64,000 nucleotides of DNA, from the NCBI RefSeq assembly GCF_003013395.1, contig NZ_PXZM01000003.1, positions 372,001 through 436,000 of the forward strand, in the 5' to 3' direction. The notes under the pieces are model-generated. The model did not search any database and was not told the origin of the DNA. It worked only from the letters and a program-made list of their open reading frames with translations. Source of the stretch: Brevibacillus fortis. GTDB taxonomy: Bacteria > Bacillota > Bacilli > Brevibacillales > Brevibacillaceae. Both the position numbers and the translations under genes were made by a program. Numbering within the stretch: position 1 is the first letter of the stretch; the number at the start of each line of letters is the position of its first letter. Below, one piece after another: positions 54,551 to 64,000 of the stretch.

Positions 54551-54591
54551 AAAAAAAGACCGCCGTTGATGTAAGCGCATTCAAACGACGG
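54551..54591 (-). terminator. Terminator of the candidate small RNA
   Basis: Minus strand CCGTCGTT (54584-54591) pairs with AACGGCGG (54560-54567), one G-U pair, then TCTTTTTTT. Confidence 0.8.
54570..54583. promoter_or_regulatory. Cre-like box in the small RNA terminator loop
   Basis: TGTAAGCGCATTCA on the plus strand (TGAATGCGCTTACA on the minus) matches the CcpA consensus at 13 of 14 positions. A weaker copy sits in the promoter spacer at 54664-54677. Confidence 0.4.
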
Positions 54592-54650
54592 TAGCACACA
54601 TGTGCTTTCTTATATTGGATAGGAGTGGAGAGAAACCATACTGTACTTTT

Positions 54651-54679
54651 ATAATAAATGGAATGTAAGCGCTTGTCAA
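54651..54679 (-). promoter_or_regulatory. Strong sigma-A promoter of the candidate small RNA
   Basis: TTGACA (54674-54679), 17 bases, TATTAT (54651-54656) on the minus strand; start near 54644. The spacer holds AGCGCTTACAT, a half-good cre-like sequence. Confidence 0.85.
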
Positions 54680-54725
54680 ATCATTTTTGCTAAAATTCGG
54701 AACGCTTTCTCTTCGCGACAAAATA

Positions 54726-54759
54726 AGAAGCCTGCTCCCCTTTAGAGGCACAGGCTTCT
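54726..54759 (-). terminator. Terminator of the aromatic amino acid supra-operon
   Basis: AGAAGCCTG (54726-54734) and CAGGCTTCT (54751-54759) form a 9-bp stem; on the minus strand TATTTTG follows. It comes directly after the aroA stop. Confidence 0.8.
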
Positions 54760-54768
54760 CTTCATTCT

Positions 54769-56052
54769 TTACTTTTGACTGATTCTCACAAGCAGCTCGT
54801 GGAAGCCAGGGAACGATACATCAATGGCATCATCATTTTCAATCGTCGTCTCCCCTTCGGCAACGAGACCTGCGATCGCCATCGCCATGCCAATTCGATG
54901 ATCTCCCATGCTATCGATGACAGCCCCTGTCAATTCTGTCTTTCCTTCGACGATCATTCCGTCATCGGTAGGGGTCACCCTAGCACCAAATTTGGACAGC
55001 TGACTTACCACCGTGGCAATACGGTCTGTCTCCTTTACTTTCAGCTCTTCGGCATCACGGATAACGGTTTGCCCTTTTGCCTGCGTCGCCATGACGGCAA
55101 TCACCGGAATTTCATCAATAAGTCGTGGAATGATATCCCCGGCGATTTCAATACCGTGCAGCTCCGAATGTGTTACGAGAAGGTCTGCAACCGGCTCTTC
55201 ATTTACGACTCGCTCATTGAGCAGCTCCAGGCTTCCCCCCATCGCTTTGACCACATCAATGATACCCGTGCGGCTTGGGTTAATCCCGACATTTTCAATC
55301 AGAAGAGAGCTGCCTGGTACGACCATCACGGCTGCAATCAAAAAGGCAGCGGAAGAAATGTCCCCAGGAACAAAAATGGCACGGCCCTTCAGCTTTTGTC
55401 CGCCTTCTACTGAAACAGTCAAGCCATCACGCACGACTTGTACACCAAATGCTTGCAGCATACGCTCTGTATGATCGCGGGATAAATGCGGCTCTGTTAC
55501 ACTCGTCACGCCTTTTGCCTGCAGCCCTGCCAGCATAATCGCTGACTTCACTTGTGCACTTGCAACTGGGGATTGATACGCAATCCCTTGAAGCTCCCCG
55601 CCACGAATGGATAGCGGTGTGAACTCGCCGTCTTTTCGTCCATCGATTTTGGCGCCCATTTGACGCAACGGTCCGATCACACGGCGCATTGGTCTTTTGG
55701 CAATGGACTCATCGCCTTCCATCACTACATGGAAAGGCTGTGTCGCCATGATCCCGGCCATCAAGCGAATGGTCGTACCGGAGTTCCCTACATCCAAATG
55801 CTGAGATGGTTCCTGCAAGCCGTACCAGCCTTTTCCTTGTACAGTTACGGCATCTCCTTGTTGTTCTATCTCGATCCCCATCCGACGGAAGCAGCTAATC
55901 GTGCTCAAGCAATCGGCCCCCGGCAAAAAGCCTTCGATAGTTGTGGTTCCTTCTGCTAGAGCTCCAAACATAACTGCACGATGGGAAATGGACTTATCTC
56001 CTGGCACACGAACGGTACCTTTGATTTGGTTGGCTTGTTGTACGCGAAGCAT
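54769..56052 (-). CDS. aroA: 3-phosphoshikimate 1-carboxyvinyltransferase (EPSP synthase)
   Basis: Sixth step of the shikimate pathway: shikimate-3-phosphate plus PEP. 427 residues with [27 protein letters not shown] and [12 protein letters not shown] motifs. Named aroE in old B. subtilis nomenclature. Start at 56052 has AAAGGAG 8 bases ahead; the GTG at 56061 lies inside that site. Last gene of trpEDCFBA-hisC-tyrA-aroA. Confidence 0.96.
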   Translation of the reverse strand: MLRVQQANQIKGTVRVPGDKSISHRAVMFGALAEGTTTIEGFLPGADCLSTISCFRRMGIEIEQQGDAVTVQGKGWYGLQEPSQHLDVGNSGTTIRLMAGIMATQPFHVVMEGDESIAKRPMRRVIGPLRQMGAKIDGRKDGEFTPLSIRGGELQGIAYQSPVASAQVKSAIMLAGLQAKGVTSVTEPHLSRDHTERMLQAFGVQVVRDGLTVSVEGGQKLKGRAIFVPGDISSAAFLIAAVMVVPGSSLLIENVGINPSRTGIIDVVKAMGGSLELLNERVVNEEPVADLLVTHSELHGIEIAGDIIPRLIDEIPVIAVMATQAKGQTVIRDAEELKVKETDRIATVVSQLSKFGARVTPTDDGMIVEGKTELTGAVIDSMGDHRIGMAMAIAGLVAEGETTIENDDAIDVSFPGFHELLVRISQK

Positions 56053-56143
56053 TTCTTCCACTCCTTTTCTCTCTCACGCTCTCTCAAATCACCAGTCGCA
56101 CTGTGAAGCGTCTTCGTTGTAAAGTGTTTTTACATAAAAAAAC

Positions 56144-57253
56144 TTATGTGCGCTTGTATACATTGTAATCGAAAAAGCGAAGAACTTCCTCTCCCTTTTC
56201 CAACTCTTGTTGTGAATGGAATGTAATGCGCAGCACCCCATAAACGTCTTCCCGTGTCTCTCTGATTTGGAGATTCGTGATGTTGATTTGTTTTGCACCC
56301 AACAGTGTCGTGATTCGTCCGATTTCGCCCGGGTTGTCTGGGATATCGATATACAAATCGTTCAATGGAGGCAATGCACCCGTTTTGCGCTCCGGCAAGC
56401 TGTCGCGGAATTCACGTGCCTTTTTGAAGAAATGCTCGATTCCTTCTGGATCTCCCTTTTCTACGAGGTGAACGACATCTTCCAATGCGTTTGCCCAATC
56501 TTTTGCGATTTTCAAGATGGGATCGCGGTTTTGCAGCAAGATGTCACGCCACATCTGAGGGTTGCTCGATGCAATGCGCGTAATGTCACGGAAGCCACCA
56601 GCAGCAAGGGTTGCATGCCAAGCATTTTCCTCATCGTACCCTGCCACCAGATTGACCAGAGAAGAAGCGAGAATGTGCGGAAAATGACTGACTGCACCCA
56701 CGACCTGATCATGGGAAGCCGCGTCCATTTGCACGACCTTTGCACGTGTCAGTGTGAGTAGTTCAGACAATTGCTTTACTTTTTCTTCAGGTGTTCCCGG
56801 CGCTGGTGTCAATACATAGTAGGCATTTTCCATAAGACGGTCAGAAGCAGCTTCCACACCGGATTTATGCGAACCAGCCATCGGATGTCCGCCAATAAAC
56901 GTAACGTGATCGGGAATGACATCTACCGCTTGTCTGACAATACCTGCTTTTGTACTGCCAACATCCGTAATGATCACACCAGGCTGCAAATCCATTTCCA
57001 CTAACGAACGAATGGTTGCAACGATTTGCTCTACAGGTGATGCCAGGAAAATGATATTTGCTTCTCGCACTGCGGTTTGCAAATCTGTCGTGCCAGCATG
57101 AATGACACCAAGCGTCAGTGCTTTATCCAGGCAATCCTGACGTACATCGTAGCCGACAACTCGAATATTTGGATCGCGTCGCATAGACAGCGCAATTGAG
57201 CCGCCGATCAGCCCGACGCCGATTACAGTAATGGTGGTTTTTTTCATCTCCAC
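56144..57253 (-). CDS. tyrA: Prephenate dehydrogenase with C-terminal ACT domain
   Basis: NAD-dependent conversion of prephenate to 4-hydroxyphenylpyruvate for tyrosine. 369 residues: Rossmann motif GVGLIGGSIAL near the N-terminus, GGHPMAGSHKSGVEAA at the active site, and an ACT domain (about 295-369, DIPDNPGEIGRITTLLG) for tyrosine feedback. GTG start at 57253 with AAGGA 6 bases ahead; the ATG two codons later is possible. Confidence 0.95.
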   Translation of the reverse strand: MEMKKTTITVIGVGLIGGSIALSMRRDPNIRVVGYDVRQDCLDKALTLGVIHAGTTDLQTAVREANIIFLASPVEQIVATIRSLVEMDLQPGVIITDVGSTKAGIVRQAVDVIPDHVTFIGGHPMAGSHKSGVEAASDRLMENAYYVLTPAPGTPEEKVKQLSELLTLTRAKVVQMDAASHDQVVGAVSHFPHILASSLVNLVAGYDEENAWHATLAAGGFRDITRIASSNPQMWRDILLQNRDPILKIAKDWANALEDVVHLVEKGDPEGIEHFFKKAREFRDSLPERKTGALPPLNDLYIDIPDNPGEIGRITTLLGAKQINITNLQIRETREDVYGVLRITFHSQQELEKGEEVLRFFDYNVYKRT

Positions 57254-57282
57254 TCTCTATCCTTCCTTCAACTCTCTTAGAC

Positions 57283-57307
57283 AAAAATGCCGAGGCATGC
57301 CCGGCAT
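57283..57307 (-). terminator. Hairpin with T-run between hisC and tyrA
   Basis: ATGCCG (57287-57292) pairs with CGGCAT (57302-57307); on the minus strand five T's follow. It may partly end transcription inside the supra-operon. Confidence 0.7.
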
Positions 57308-57316
57308 CTTCGTCCT

Positions 57317-58411
57317 CTATTTCAATGCTCCAGTCACGATTTCTTTTAGTACAGAAAGAATCTTATCATTTTGCTCTTTTGTCCCGATGGTAATGCGTTG
57401 AAAACCTGGGAAGCCTAGCGCATTACCAGAACGAACGATAATGCCTTGAGAGAGCAGCTTCTTGAATACTTCATCGGAATCCTTTTTCAAATCAACCAAG
57501 ATAAAGTTGGTCTGAGATGGATAGTAAGAAAGTCCCCACTCGTCAAAGGAATCAGTAAACTGCTTCATGCCTTCACGATTACGATCGCGGCATGATTTCA
57601 CAAATTCCTGGTCTTTTAACGCCGCTCGTGCTGCTACTTGACCAAGTGTGCCTGTATTGAATGGCTCACGCACATGTTCTAGAGAGGAAATGAGCTCCTC
57701 CGTAGCAATACCGTAGCCGATACGAAGAGCAGCCAGGCCATAGATTTTGGAGAACGTACGCAAAATAATCAGGTTCGGATACTCAGCGAGCATCGGTACT
57801 GTTTGTGGATATTCTGGATCAACCACATACTCGTAGTAAGCCTCATCCAAAACGACCAGCACATTTTTGGGAACCTTTTTCAGAAAAGCTTCCAACTCGG
57901 ATGTCGTTACAATCGTGCCAGACGGATTGTTCGGGTTACATACCCATATGACCTTCGTCTGCTCGTTGACAGCCGCAGCCATCGCTTCAAGATCGTGAAC
58001 GCCATCTTTCAACGGCACCTCAATCAGGTCTGCTCCTTCAATGATCCCATTTGAGCGATATTGCGAGAACGTTTGCGTCGCCATGACTGCGTTTGTTCCT
58101 TCGCCCAAAAAAGCACGCGAGATCATCAACAGAATTTCATCAGACCCGTTGCCGAAAAACAATTGGCCTGGTTTGACCCCGAGGAAGTCAGCAAGATCCC
58201 AGCGCAGATTAAGGCTTGCACCGTCTGGATAAAGGGCCAAATTATCCAATTGTTCCGTAATGGCGGCTTTCGCCTTCGGTGAGGAACCAAAAGGATTTTC
58301 ATTGGACGCCAGCTTGATGACTTCTGTCAAGCCAAATTCACGTTTGACGTCATCAATGGGCTTGCCAGGTTGATATACCGGGGCATTGAGTATGCGTTGT
58401 TTCGGTTGCAT
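57317..58411 (-). CDS. hisC: Histidinol-phosphate/aromatic aminotransferase
   Basis: PLP enzyme of 364 residues acting in histidine synthesis and, as in B. subtilis, also in phenylalanine and tyrosine transamination, which explains its place here. N-terminal substrate-binding EPFG-like NENPFGSSPKA, PLP lysine in TFSKIYGLAALRIGYG, and NPNNPSGT. SD GGAG precedes the ATG. Confidence 0.95.
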   Translation of the reverse strand: MQPKQRILNAPVYQPGKPIDDVKREFGLTEVIKLASNENPFGSSPKAKAAITEQLDNLALYPDGASLNLRWDLADFLGVKPGQLFFGNGSDEILLMISRAFLGEGTNAVMATQTFSQYRSNGIIEGADLIEVPLKDGVHDLEAMAAAVNEQTKVIWVCNPNNPSGTIVTTSELEAFLKKVPKNVLVVLDEAYYEYVVDPEYPQTVPMLAEYPNLIILRTFSKIYGLAALRIGYGIATEELISSLEHVREPFNTGTLGQVAARAALKDQEFVKSCRDRNREGMKQFTDSFDEWGLSYYPSQTNFILVDLKKDSDEVFKKLLSQGIIVRSGNALGFPGFQRITIGTKEQNDKILSVLKEIVTGALK

Positions 58412-58440
58412 CCACGTTCACTCCAGTCACATTTTTCCCA

Positions 58441-59259
58441 CTATTGTAGCGCACTGGCTAACTGATGTACAAAGGTTTTTATTTTTTCTACAGCTTGCGG
58501 CATTTGTATGGGGTCTTTCAACTCTTCAACATGCTTCTCGATCTGCTGTACGATGGCACTTCCCACAATCACTCCATCCGTATGAGGCGCTACTGCTCTT
58601 ACCTGATCCGGTGTGGAAATTCCGAAGCCTACCGCTGTAGGAACTGTTGTGCTCGCCTTTACTCGCTCCAGAAAATCTGCCAAATCCTCTCGCAGGTCCA
58701 CGCGGGCACCCGTCACACCCAGCGACGATACACAATAGAGGAATCCGGTTGCTTGCGCGCCGATCGTATTGATTCTGGAACTGGAAGTTGGTGCCACGAG
58801 TGAAATGACATGAATACCATGCTGTTTTGCGGCGGTCACTGCTGGACCATTTTCCTCAATGGGCAAATCAGGAATGACAACACCGTCAGCACCATAGGCC
58901 GCAAGATCGGCAAAAAAGCGCTCGATACCATATTGTAAAACCGGATTGAAGTAGGAGAACAGGACGATGGAAGCCTCCATACCTGATTCGCGGAGCCTTT
59001 TGACCAATTGCAAAGCATCCCCGATCGTCACGCCATTTTCCAGCGCGCGCTCTGAAGCACGTTGTATCGTTGGGCCATCTGCCAAAGGATCGGAGTAAGG
59101 GACACCGAGCTCGATGAGATCAGCCCCCGCTTCGACCATCGCTTTTACGAGGTGGAAAGTTGCTTCTATCGAAGGATCGCCTACCGTTAGAAACGGGATG
59201 AATCGCTTGCGATCTCGATCGGCGAATAATTGATCGATTCTGTTAAGAGCTGTCGTCAT
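58441..59259 (-). CDS. trpA: Tryptophan synthase alpha chain
   Basis: Cleaves indole-3-glycerol phosphate to indole. 272 residues, TIM barrel; catalytic Glu in LIELGVPYSDPLADGP and phosphate loop GFGISTPDQV. Two bases separate it from trpB. Confidence 0.96.
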   Translation of the reverse strand: MTTALNRIDQLFADRDRKRFIPFLTVGDPSIEATFHLVKAMVEAGADLIELGVPYSDPLADGPTIQRASERALENGVTIGDALQLVKRLRESGMEASIVLFSYFNPVLQYGIERFFADLAAYGADGVVIPDLPIEENGPAVTAAKQHGIHVISLVAPTSSSRINTIGAQATGFLYCVSSLGVTGARVDLREDLADFLERVKASTTVPTAVGFGISTPDQVRAVAPHTDGVIVGSAIVQQIEKHVEELKDPIQMPQAVEKIKTFVHQLASALQ

Positions 59260-59261
59260 GA

Positions 59262-60482
59262 TTACTCTCCCCCTCCTGTTGTCAGCGCTTCTTGAATAGT
59301 CAGTACGTCCTTGTCACCTCGACCAGACAAACAAATAACAAGTATTTTGTCTGAAGACATCTCTTTCGCACGTTTTATCGCTTCCGCTATCGCATGTGCG
59401 CTCTCCAATGCTGGGATGATGCCTTCTGTTTGGCAAAGCACTTGTACTGCCTCGAGAGCTTCCGCATCCGTTACCGATGTATAGGTCACTCTTCCACTGT
59501 CTTTCAGATAAGCATGCTCAGGTCCTACTCCCGGATAATCCAAGCCAGCCGAAATCGAATGAGCTTCTTGTACCTGTCCGCATTCATCCTGCAATAAGTA
59601 GGTCAAGGAACCGTGGATGACTCCCGGGCGTCCAAGTGTTAGTGTTGCCGCATGCTTATCGGTATCGATTCCTTTTCCTGCCGCTTCTACCCCTCTGAGC
59701 GCGACAGACTCATCCTGAATGAACGGATAAAACATGCCAATCGCATTACTTCCGCCACCCACGCAAGCAACGATCTCATCCGGCAGCCTTCTGAGCATTT
59801 GCAGGACTTGACTGCGAGTCTCTTCCCCGATAATTTTCTGGAATTCGCGTACGATGTACGGATACGGATGTGGGCCAACCACAGATCCGATGACATAAAA
59901 TGTTTCATCTACGTGAGAAACCCAATGGCGAATCGCTTCGTTTGTCGCATCCTTAAGTGTACGTGATCCAGAAACCGCAGGGATGACTTCGGCACCAAGC
60001 AGCTTCATTCGAAAAACATTCAATGACTGACGGCGAATATCTTCTTCTCCCATGAACACCTTGCAGGAGAGTCCGAGCTTTGCCGCAACGGTTGCACTTG
60101 CCACTCCGTGCTGACCAGCGCCCGTTTCTGCAATAATTGATTTTTTGCCCATCCGTTTGGCAAGTAAAGCTTGGCCCAAAGCATTGTTCAATTTATGTGC
60201 ACCTGTATGGTTGAGATCTTCTCTCTTCAAATAAATTTGGGCACCGCCGACCGCTTTCGTCAAACGCTCTGCATAGGTGAGCGGGGTTGGGCGTCCAGCA
60301 TACTCGCTGAGAAGTCCGTTCAATTCCTGAACAAATGCCGGGTCACGACGAGCTTCTTCAAAAGCGATCTCGAGCTGTGTCACTGCATTCATCAAAGTTT
60401 CCGGAATAAACTTGCCTCCGAAGGCACCAAATCGCCCGTTTTCGTCAGGCACGACTCGCGTAGTTGTTTGACTGTTGTTCAT
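59262..60482 (-). CDS. trpB: Tryptophan synthase beta chain
   Basis: PLP-dependent condensation of indole and serine. 406 residues: [13 protein letters not shown] lysine in [13 protein letters not shown], and the phosphate-binding [13 protein letters not shown]. The start overlaps trpF by 38 bases; the ATG at 60482 has GAGGG at 9 bases, inside trpF. Confidence 0.96.
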   Translation of the reverse strand: MNNSQTTTRVVPDENGRFGAFGGKFIPETLMNAVTQLEIAFEEARRDPAFVQELNGLLSEYAGRPTPLTYAERLTKAVGGAQIYLKREDLNHTGAHKLNNALGQALLAKRMGKKSIIAETGAGQHGVASATVAAKLGLSCKVFMGEEDIRRQSLNVFRMKLLGAEVIPAVSGSRTLKDATNEAIRHWVSHVDETFYVIGSVVGPHPYPYIVREFQKIIGEETRSQVLQMLRRLPDEIVACVGGGSNAIGMFYPFIQDESVALRGVEAAGKGIDTDKHAATLTLGRPGVIHGSLTYLLQDECGQVQEAHSISAGLDYPGVGPEHAYLKDSGRVTYTSVTDAEALEAVQVLCQTEGIIPALESAHAIAEAIKRAKEMSSDKILVICLSGRGDKDVLTIQEALTTGGGE

Positions 60483-61113
60483 GCGCCTTCACCCTCTCCA
60501 CCAATACTTTTATTTTTTCGGCGTCTTTTTCGCCATCCGTCTCTACTCCACTGGACACATCGACAATCCCTGCTTGATACTGTCCCATTAATTCTCCTAC
60601 ATTCTCCGCATGAATCCCTCCAGCGATGATGCAGTCTGCGTCCTTGCATGCAGCTTGCAAAGTAGGGATTTGCTCCCACGAAAACTTCTTCCCTGTACCA
60701 CCTGCATGACTAGGATCATACGTATCAAACAAAAAGGCACTTACAATGCCTTGATAGGATTGGATTGCTTGAGCAGCATCCGCTTCTCCGCCTACTGCCA
60801 ACGCCTTCCATACTGGAATTGCAAACCGCTCCCGAACTTGCTGGCAAAATTTTGGCGTCTCCTGTCCATGCAACTGGATCACGGATAACGGTGCCTTGTG
60901 TAGCACTTCCTCCAGCTCTTCTATCGTAGGATTCACGAACACGCCAACAGCAGGAGGATGGCCGGGAACAGCTGCTAGTAATTCTCCAGCAGTTTGTGCA
61001 TCAACTTGTCTTTTACTTGGCGCAAAAACAAGGCCTACGTAATCAACTTCTAGCTCTTTTAACAGCGAAAGTGTTTCCGCTCGCTTAATCCCGCATATTT
61101 TTAAACGAGTCAT
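60445..61113 (-). CDS. trpF: Phosphoribosylanthranilate isomerase
   Basis: Third step from anthranilate: Amadori rearrangement of PRA to CdRP. 222 residues, TIM barrel: KICGIKR (catalytic Cys) at the N-terminus, QLHGQE and [11 protein letters not shown]. It starts with an ATGA overlap at the end of trpC. Confidence 0.96.
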   Translation of the reverse strand: MTRLKICGIKRAETLSLLKELEVDYVGLVFAPSKRQVDAQTAGELLAAVPGHPPAVGVFVNPTIEELEEVLHKAPLSVIQLHGQETPKFCQQVRERFAIPVWKALAVGGEADAAQAIQSYQGIVSAFLFDTYDPSHAGGTGKKFSWEQIPTLQAACKDADCIIAGGIHAENVGELMGQYQAGIVDVSSGVETDGEKDAEKIKVLVERVKAHEQQSNNYASRA

Positions 61114-61910
61114 ACACTCACCCCCGGTGCTGCTTCTCCCACGAGATCAATGACTGCGCGCTCTACATCTTTTTGGCGCATGAAATGCTCTCCAACCAGC
61201 ACCGCTCTGGCTCCTGCACTTCGGACATTCGCAATATCCGCTGGTGTCGAAATCCCACTCTCGCTAACGACCGTCAATGATGTGGGCAGCTCTGCAATCA
61301 ACTCATGCGTCACGGCAAGGTCAGTTTGAAATGTATTTAAGTTTCGATTGTTGATCCCGAGCAATTTTGGTTCCATCGCTTGAAAAACAAGCTCGCATTC
61401 ACGTTTGTCATGGACCTCAACCAGTACATCCATGCCCAGCTCCTCGGCAGTTTGGTTCAGGTGACGAAGCATTTCCCGATCGAGAATGGCGGCAATGAGC
61501 AACACACAATCTGCACCTGCTGCTCTTGCTTCGACGACTTGAATTTCATCAAGAAGAAAGTCTTTTCTGAGTAATGGCCGATCGATTGCCTCGTGGATTT
61601 GCCGCAGATAGCTCAAGCTCCCTTGAAAAAAGGACTCGTCTGTCAAAACAGACAAACATTCTGCGCGAGCGGCTTGATAAGCCTTCGCGATGGTCACTGC
61701 TTGGAAATCAGGTCGAATTAATCCTTTGGATGGCGATGCTTTTTTTACTTCGGCAATCACACTTACAGGCCGTACACTCGTCTCCAATGCCTGACGAAAT
61801 CCGCGTGGACGTTGGACTTCCTTCGTTGCTGTAAGCAATGCCGAAACCGTTGTATCTGTATAAAGACGTGCGATCTCTTCGCGTTTCTTTTCTACGATTT
61901 TACGAAGCAT
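61110..61910 (-). CDS. trpC: Indole-3-glycerol phosphate synthase
   Basis: Converts CdRP to indole-3-glycerol phosphate. 266 residues, TIM barrel: VIAEVKKASPSKGLI (catalytic Lys), LLRKDFLLDEIQ, LLGINNRNLNTF. It overlaps trpD by 11 bases. Confidence 0.96.
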   Translation of the reverse strand: MLRKIVEKKREEIARLYTDTTVSALLTATKEVQRPRGFRQALETSVRPVSVIAEVKKASPSKGLIRPDFQAVTIAKAYQAARAECLSVLTDESFFQGSLSYLRQIHEAIDRPLLRKDFLLDEIQVVEARAAGADCVLLIAAILDREMLRHLNQTAEELGMDVLVEVHDKRECELVFQAMEPKLLGINNRNLNTFQTDLAVTHELIAELPTSLTVVSESGISTPADIANVRSAGARAVLVGEHFMRQKDVERAVIDLVGEAAPGVSV

Positions 61911-62925
61911 GAATCATTCCTCCTGCGATGTGACGAACGTGTTCGAGCTTGCGCATGACCAGTCCGCCGTCGATCAGTTCCGCTGCACGTATAACTCCTG
62001 TTTCAATCGAGCTAACTCGATCTGCGAGGTAAAGGATCGCTCCCGCATTCAGCAAAACGATGTCGCGTGCTGCCCCGCGTGCACCGGAAAACACGTCGTG
62101 AATGATCTTGGCATTCTCATTCGCATCACCGCCGCGCAAAGCATCCTTCTCATGTCTACGCAGACCGAACTGTTCAGGCTCGATTTCATAAGTCAAAATG
62201 CGCCCATCCCGCAACTCGGCAATATGGCTCGTTCCCGTGACCGTCAATTCATCCAAACCATCCGAGCCTGCAACAACGAGCGCTCTGTTCACATCCAGCT
62301 CATTCAGGACTGCGGCTACATTTGGAAGCAGCTTGGCATCATAGACGCCCATCAGCTGATGGCTGGCACCTGCAGGATTCGTCAATGGTCCAAGTAAATT
62401 AAACACCGTGCGAATCGCCAATTCTTTTCGCGGACCAGCCGCATGCTTCATCGCTTGGTGGTACAGGGGAGCAAACAGGAAGCAGAGATTCGTTGCACGC
62501 AGGCAGTCTGCCGCATCCTTTGGAGATAAATTGACTGGCACTCCCAACGCTTCCAAAACATCAGCGCTACCGCTTTTGCTGGAAACCGCACGATTCCCGT
62601 GCTTCGCGATGCGTACCCCGTCAGCCGCTGCGACAATTGCACTCGCCGTCGAAATGTTAAAGGTATGGCTACCGTCGCCGCCTGTTCCGCAGGTGTCTAC
62701 CAAACCCGGCTGATCGATCGGAAAACTCATCGCCCGCGCTCTCATCGCTTTGGCAAAACCGATAATCTCTTCTACTTCCTCGCCTTTCAAGCGAAGACTC
62801 GCTAAAAATGCACCTATTTGAGCCGGAGTTGCCTTTCCGTCCATAATCTCGCCCATGGCCTCTTCTGCAACCGTTCGTGTTAAGTGTTTACCAAGCAGAA
62901 TTTGCTCTAGCGCGTACGTTAGCAT
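61900..62925 (-). CDS. trpD: Anthranilate phosphoribosyltransferase
   Basis: Joins anthranilate to PRPP. 341 residues: DTCGTGGDGSHTFNISTA (PRPP loop), KHGNRAVSSKSGSADVLEALG and GPLTNPAGA. The ATG at 62925 overlaps trpE by 7 bases. Confidence 0.96.
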   Translation of the reverse strand: MLTYALEQILLGKHLTRTVAEEAMGEIMDGKATPAQIGAFLASLRLKGEEVEEIIGFAKAMRARAMSFPIDQPGLVDTCGTGGDGSHTFNISTASAIVAAADGVRIAKHGNRAVSSKSGSADVLEALGVPVNLSPKDAADCLRATNLCFLFAPLYHQAMKHAAGPRKELAIRTVFNLLGPLTNPAGASHQLMGVYDAKLLPNVAAVLNELDVNRALVVAGSDGLDELTVTGTSHIAELRDGRILTYEIEPEQFGLRRHEKDALRGGDANENAKIIHDVFSGARGAARDIVLLNAGAILYLADRVSSIETGVIRAAELIDGGLVMRKLEHVRHIAGGMIHAS

Positions 62926-64000
62926 GACAACTCCACCTTTCTGACAAACATCTGTTCAGCTTTTTCTAACGCAGAGAGCATCGCTGCTGCTTTGTTCACC
63001 GTCTCTTGAAATTCACTCGCAGGGACTGAGTCCGCTACGATGCCTGCTCCTGCCTGTACATGTGCGTAACCATCCTGAAAGAACAACGTTCGAATCGTGA
63101 TACAGCTATCGAGTGAACCATCAAACGAAATGTAGCCAATTGCTCCCGCATACAGATGGCGTGCGTCAGGCTCGAGCTCTGCAATAATTTCCATCGCCCG
63201 TAGCTTGGGAGAACCAGATACCGTACCAGCCGGAAAAGCACTCAGCAATGCATCGAAAGCGTGCAGTCCTTCACGAAGCTTGCCTGTCACATGCGAAACC
63301 ATATGCATCACATGGGAGTAGTTTTCAATAACCAGTGCTTCCTCCACTTTCACGCTTCCGTAAGCAGAGACTTTCCCTACATCGTTGCGCCCTAGATCCA
63401 GCAGCATGTAGTGCTCGGCTCTCTCCTTTTTATCTGCCAAAAGGTCAGCCGCTAGCGCAGCATCTTCTTGCGGGGTTGCCCCTCTTTTTCGCGTTCCTGC
63501 AATCGGTCGCATCTCTACTTTTTCATCTTCTACACGCACGAGCAGTTCTGGTGATGTCCCGACCACGGTCTCGCCCTCGTATTCGAGATAGTACATATAC
63601 GGGGAAGGATTCAACGTACGCAGCAATCGATACACCGCAAAAGGATCGACATCTGTCTTTACGGAAAAACGTTGGGACAACACGACTTGAAAAATGTCGC
63701 CTGCTGCGATATATTCTTTCGCCTGCACGACTAGCTGCTCATATTGCTCGCGCGTCATATTTGGTTCTACTGTTAATGGCGTTGGTGTATCTGCCGCTAC
63801 TTGAATGCGTTGATCTATTTCAAGCGGAGCCATGACTTTTGCAGCCAGCTCCTCGATTCGTTCGCAGACTTGCTTGTATTTTTCGCCAATAGTATCCGCA
63901 GTGTCGCCTGGCTCCACATGGAGGTTCACAATCAATTGAATTTCCTGCTTCAAATGATCAAATGCGATCATCTCGTCTACGAACAGAAAGCGCATATCCG
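62919..64000 (-). CDS. trpE: Anthranilate synthase component I, 3' part
   Basis: Converts chorismate and ammonia from the glutaminase subunit to anthranilate. About 360 C-terminal residues of a ~500-residue protein are present; the frame runs off the right edge, so the start is outside. Chorismate-binding motifs: MRPIAGTRKRG, ELLVRVEDE, LVIENYSHVMHMVSHV and FPAGTVSGSPKLRAMEII. The N-terminal tryptophan-feedback region is not visible. Confidence 0.96.
   Translation of the reverse strand, partial: DMRFLFVDEMIAFDHLKQEIQLIVNLHVEPGDTADTIGEKYKQVCERIEELAAKVMAPLEIDQRIQVAADTPTPLTVEPNMTREQYEQLVVQAKEYIAAGDIFQVVLSQRFSVKTDVDPFAVYRLLRTLNPSPYMYYLEYEGETVVGTSPELLVRVEDEKVEMRPIAGTRKRGATPQEDAALAADLLADKKERAEHYMLLDLGRNDVGKVSAYGSVKVEEALVIENYSHVMHMVSHVTGKLREGLHAFDALLSAFPAGTVSGSPKLRAMEIIAELEPDARHLYAGAIGYISFDGSLDSCITIRTLFFQDGYAHVQAGAGIVADSVPASEFQETVNKAAAMLSALEKAEQMFVRKVELSC

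Larger units (their letters stand above)
54551..54644 (-). ncRNA. Candidate small RNA
   Basis: About 94 bases between a sigma-A promoter and an intrinsic terminator, with no convincing ORF and no ribosome binding site (only a 9-codon ATG frame). Hairpin AGCAC-ATGT-GTGCT precedes the terminator. Either a free small RNA or an attenuated leader of the gene that starts at 54448. Confidence 0.5.

Noticed and set aside
1..64000. tRNA, rRNA, CRISPR arrays, insertion sequences
   Set aside because: Nothing resembling a tRNA T-loop with acceptor pairing, direct repeats with spacers, or a transposase was seen on reading both strands.

Overview
The window looks like the chromosome of an aerobic, endospore-forming Bacillota species, most likely Brevibacillus or a close relative. 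This rests on the protein families, on Shine-Dalgarno sites of the GGAGG type, and above all on gene order. From the right edge to about 26.8 kb it follows the Bacillus subtilis order (trpEDCFBA-hisC-tyrA-aroA, ypiA-like TPR gene, ypiF, qcrABC, ypjABCD, dapB, mgsA, bshB1, bshA, cca, birA, panBCD, dinG, ypmB) and resumes at asnS-dnaD. Nearly everything reads on the minus strand. Only leuD, the YitT-family gene and two small candidate ORFs read on the plus strand. The genus is inferred, not proven.

Left part (1-12.2 kb): the 3' end of leuD, then scattered housekeeping and accessory genes: a GNAT acetyltransferase, an acyl-CoA synthetase, an APH-type kinase, a lipid- or membrane-anchored small protein, a YajQ protein, a divergent SDR, a two-gene RND efflux system and oligoendopeptidase F. 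Next comes a minus-strand block (12.3-19.2 kb) with a UDP-glucose dehydrogenase, a nucleotide-sugar epimerase, a sugar-nucleotidyltransferase, three glycosyltransferases and a coiled-coil protein. The block starts behind a very good sigma-K type promoter, and its make-up recalls the B. subtilis ytcABC/cotSA spore-coat genes. I infer that it builds a uronic-acid-containing spore-surface glycan.

Accessory heart (19.2-26.8 kb): dnaD and asnS are followed by a 956-residue protein built from three different exact repeats: 12 hexapeptides, 55 decapeptides without a single indel, and 17 acidic pentapeptides. Between the second and third repeats lies a WIAxG-type terminal domain. Next to it are an FtsH-like protease without the usual extracytoplasmic domain and a translationally coupled membrane protein. 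B. subtilis has aspB between ypmB and asnS; it is absent here, so this is a synteny break. The repeat protein is the strongest candidate for something undescribed.

Right part (26.8-64 kb): ypmB, methylthioadenosine/SAH deaminase, the redox repressor Rex, a zinc-ligand-less metallo-beta-lactamase-fold lipoprotein, DinG, the pantothenate operon behind a structured leader, birA, cca, bacillithiol and methylglyoxal genes, dapB, sporulation-related ypjB, the menaquinol:cytochrome c reductase operon, an ECF sigma/anti-sigma pair with a likely autoregulated promoter, a degenerate amidohydrolase, a candidate small RNA, and the aromatic amino acid supra-operon running off the right edge inside trpE. 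Many starts were moved from the longest ORF to an internal ATG or GTG with a properly spaced ribosome binding site. No tRNA, rRNA, CRISPR array, transposase or phage integrase was seen.
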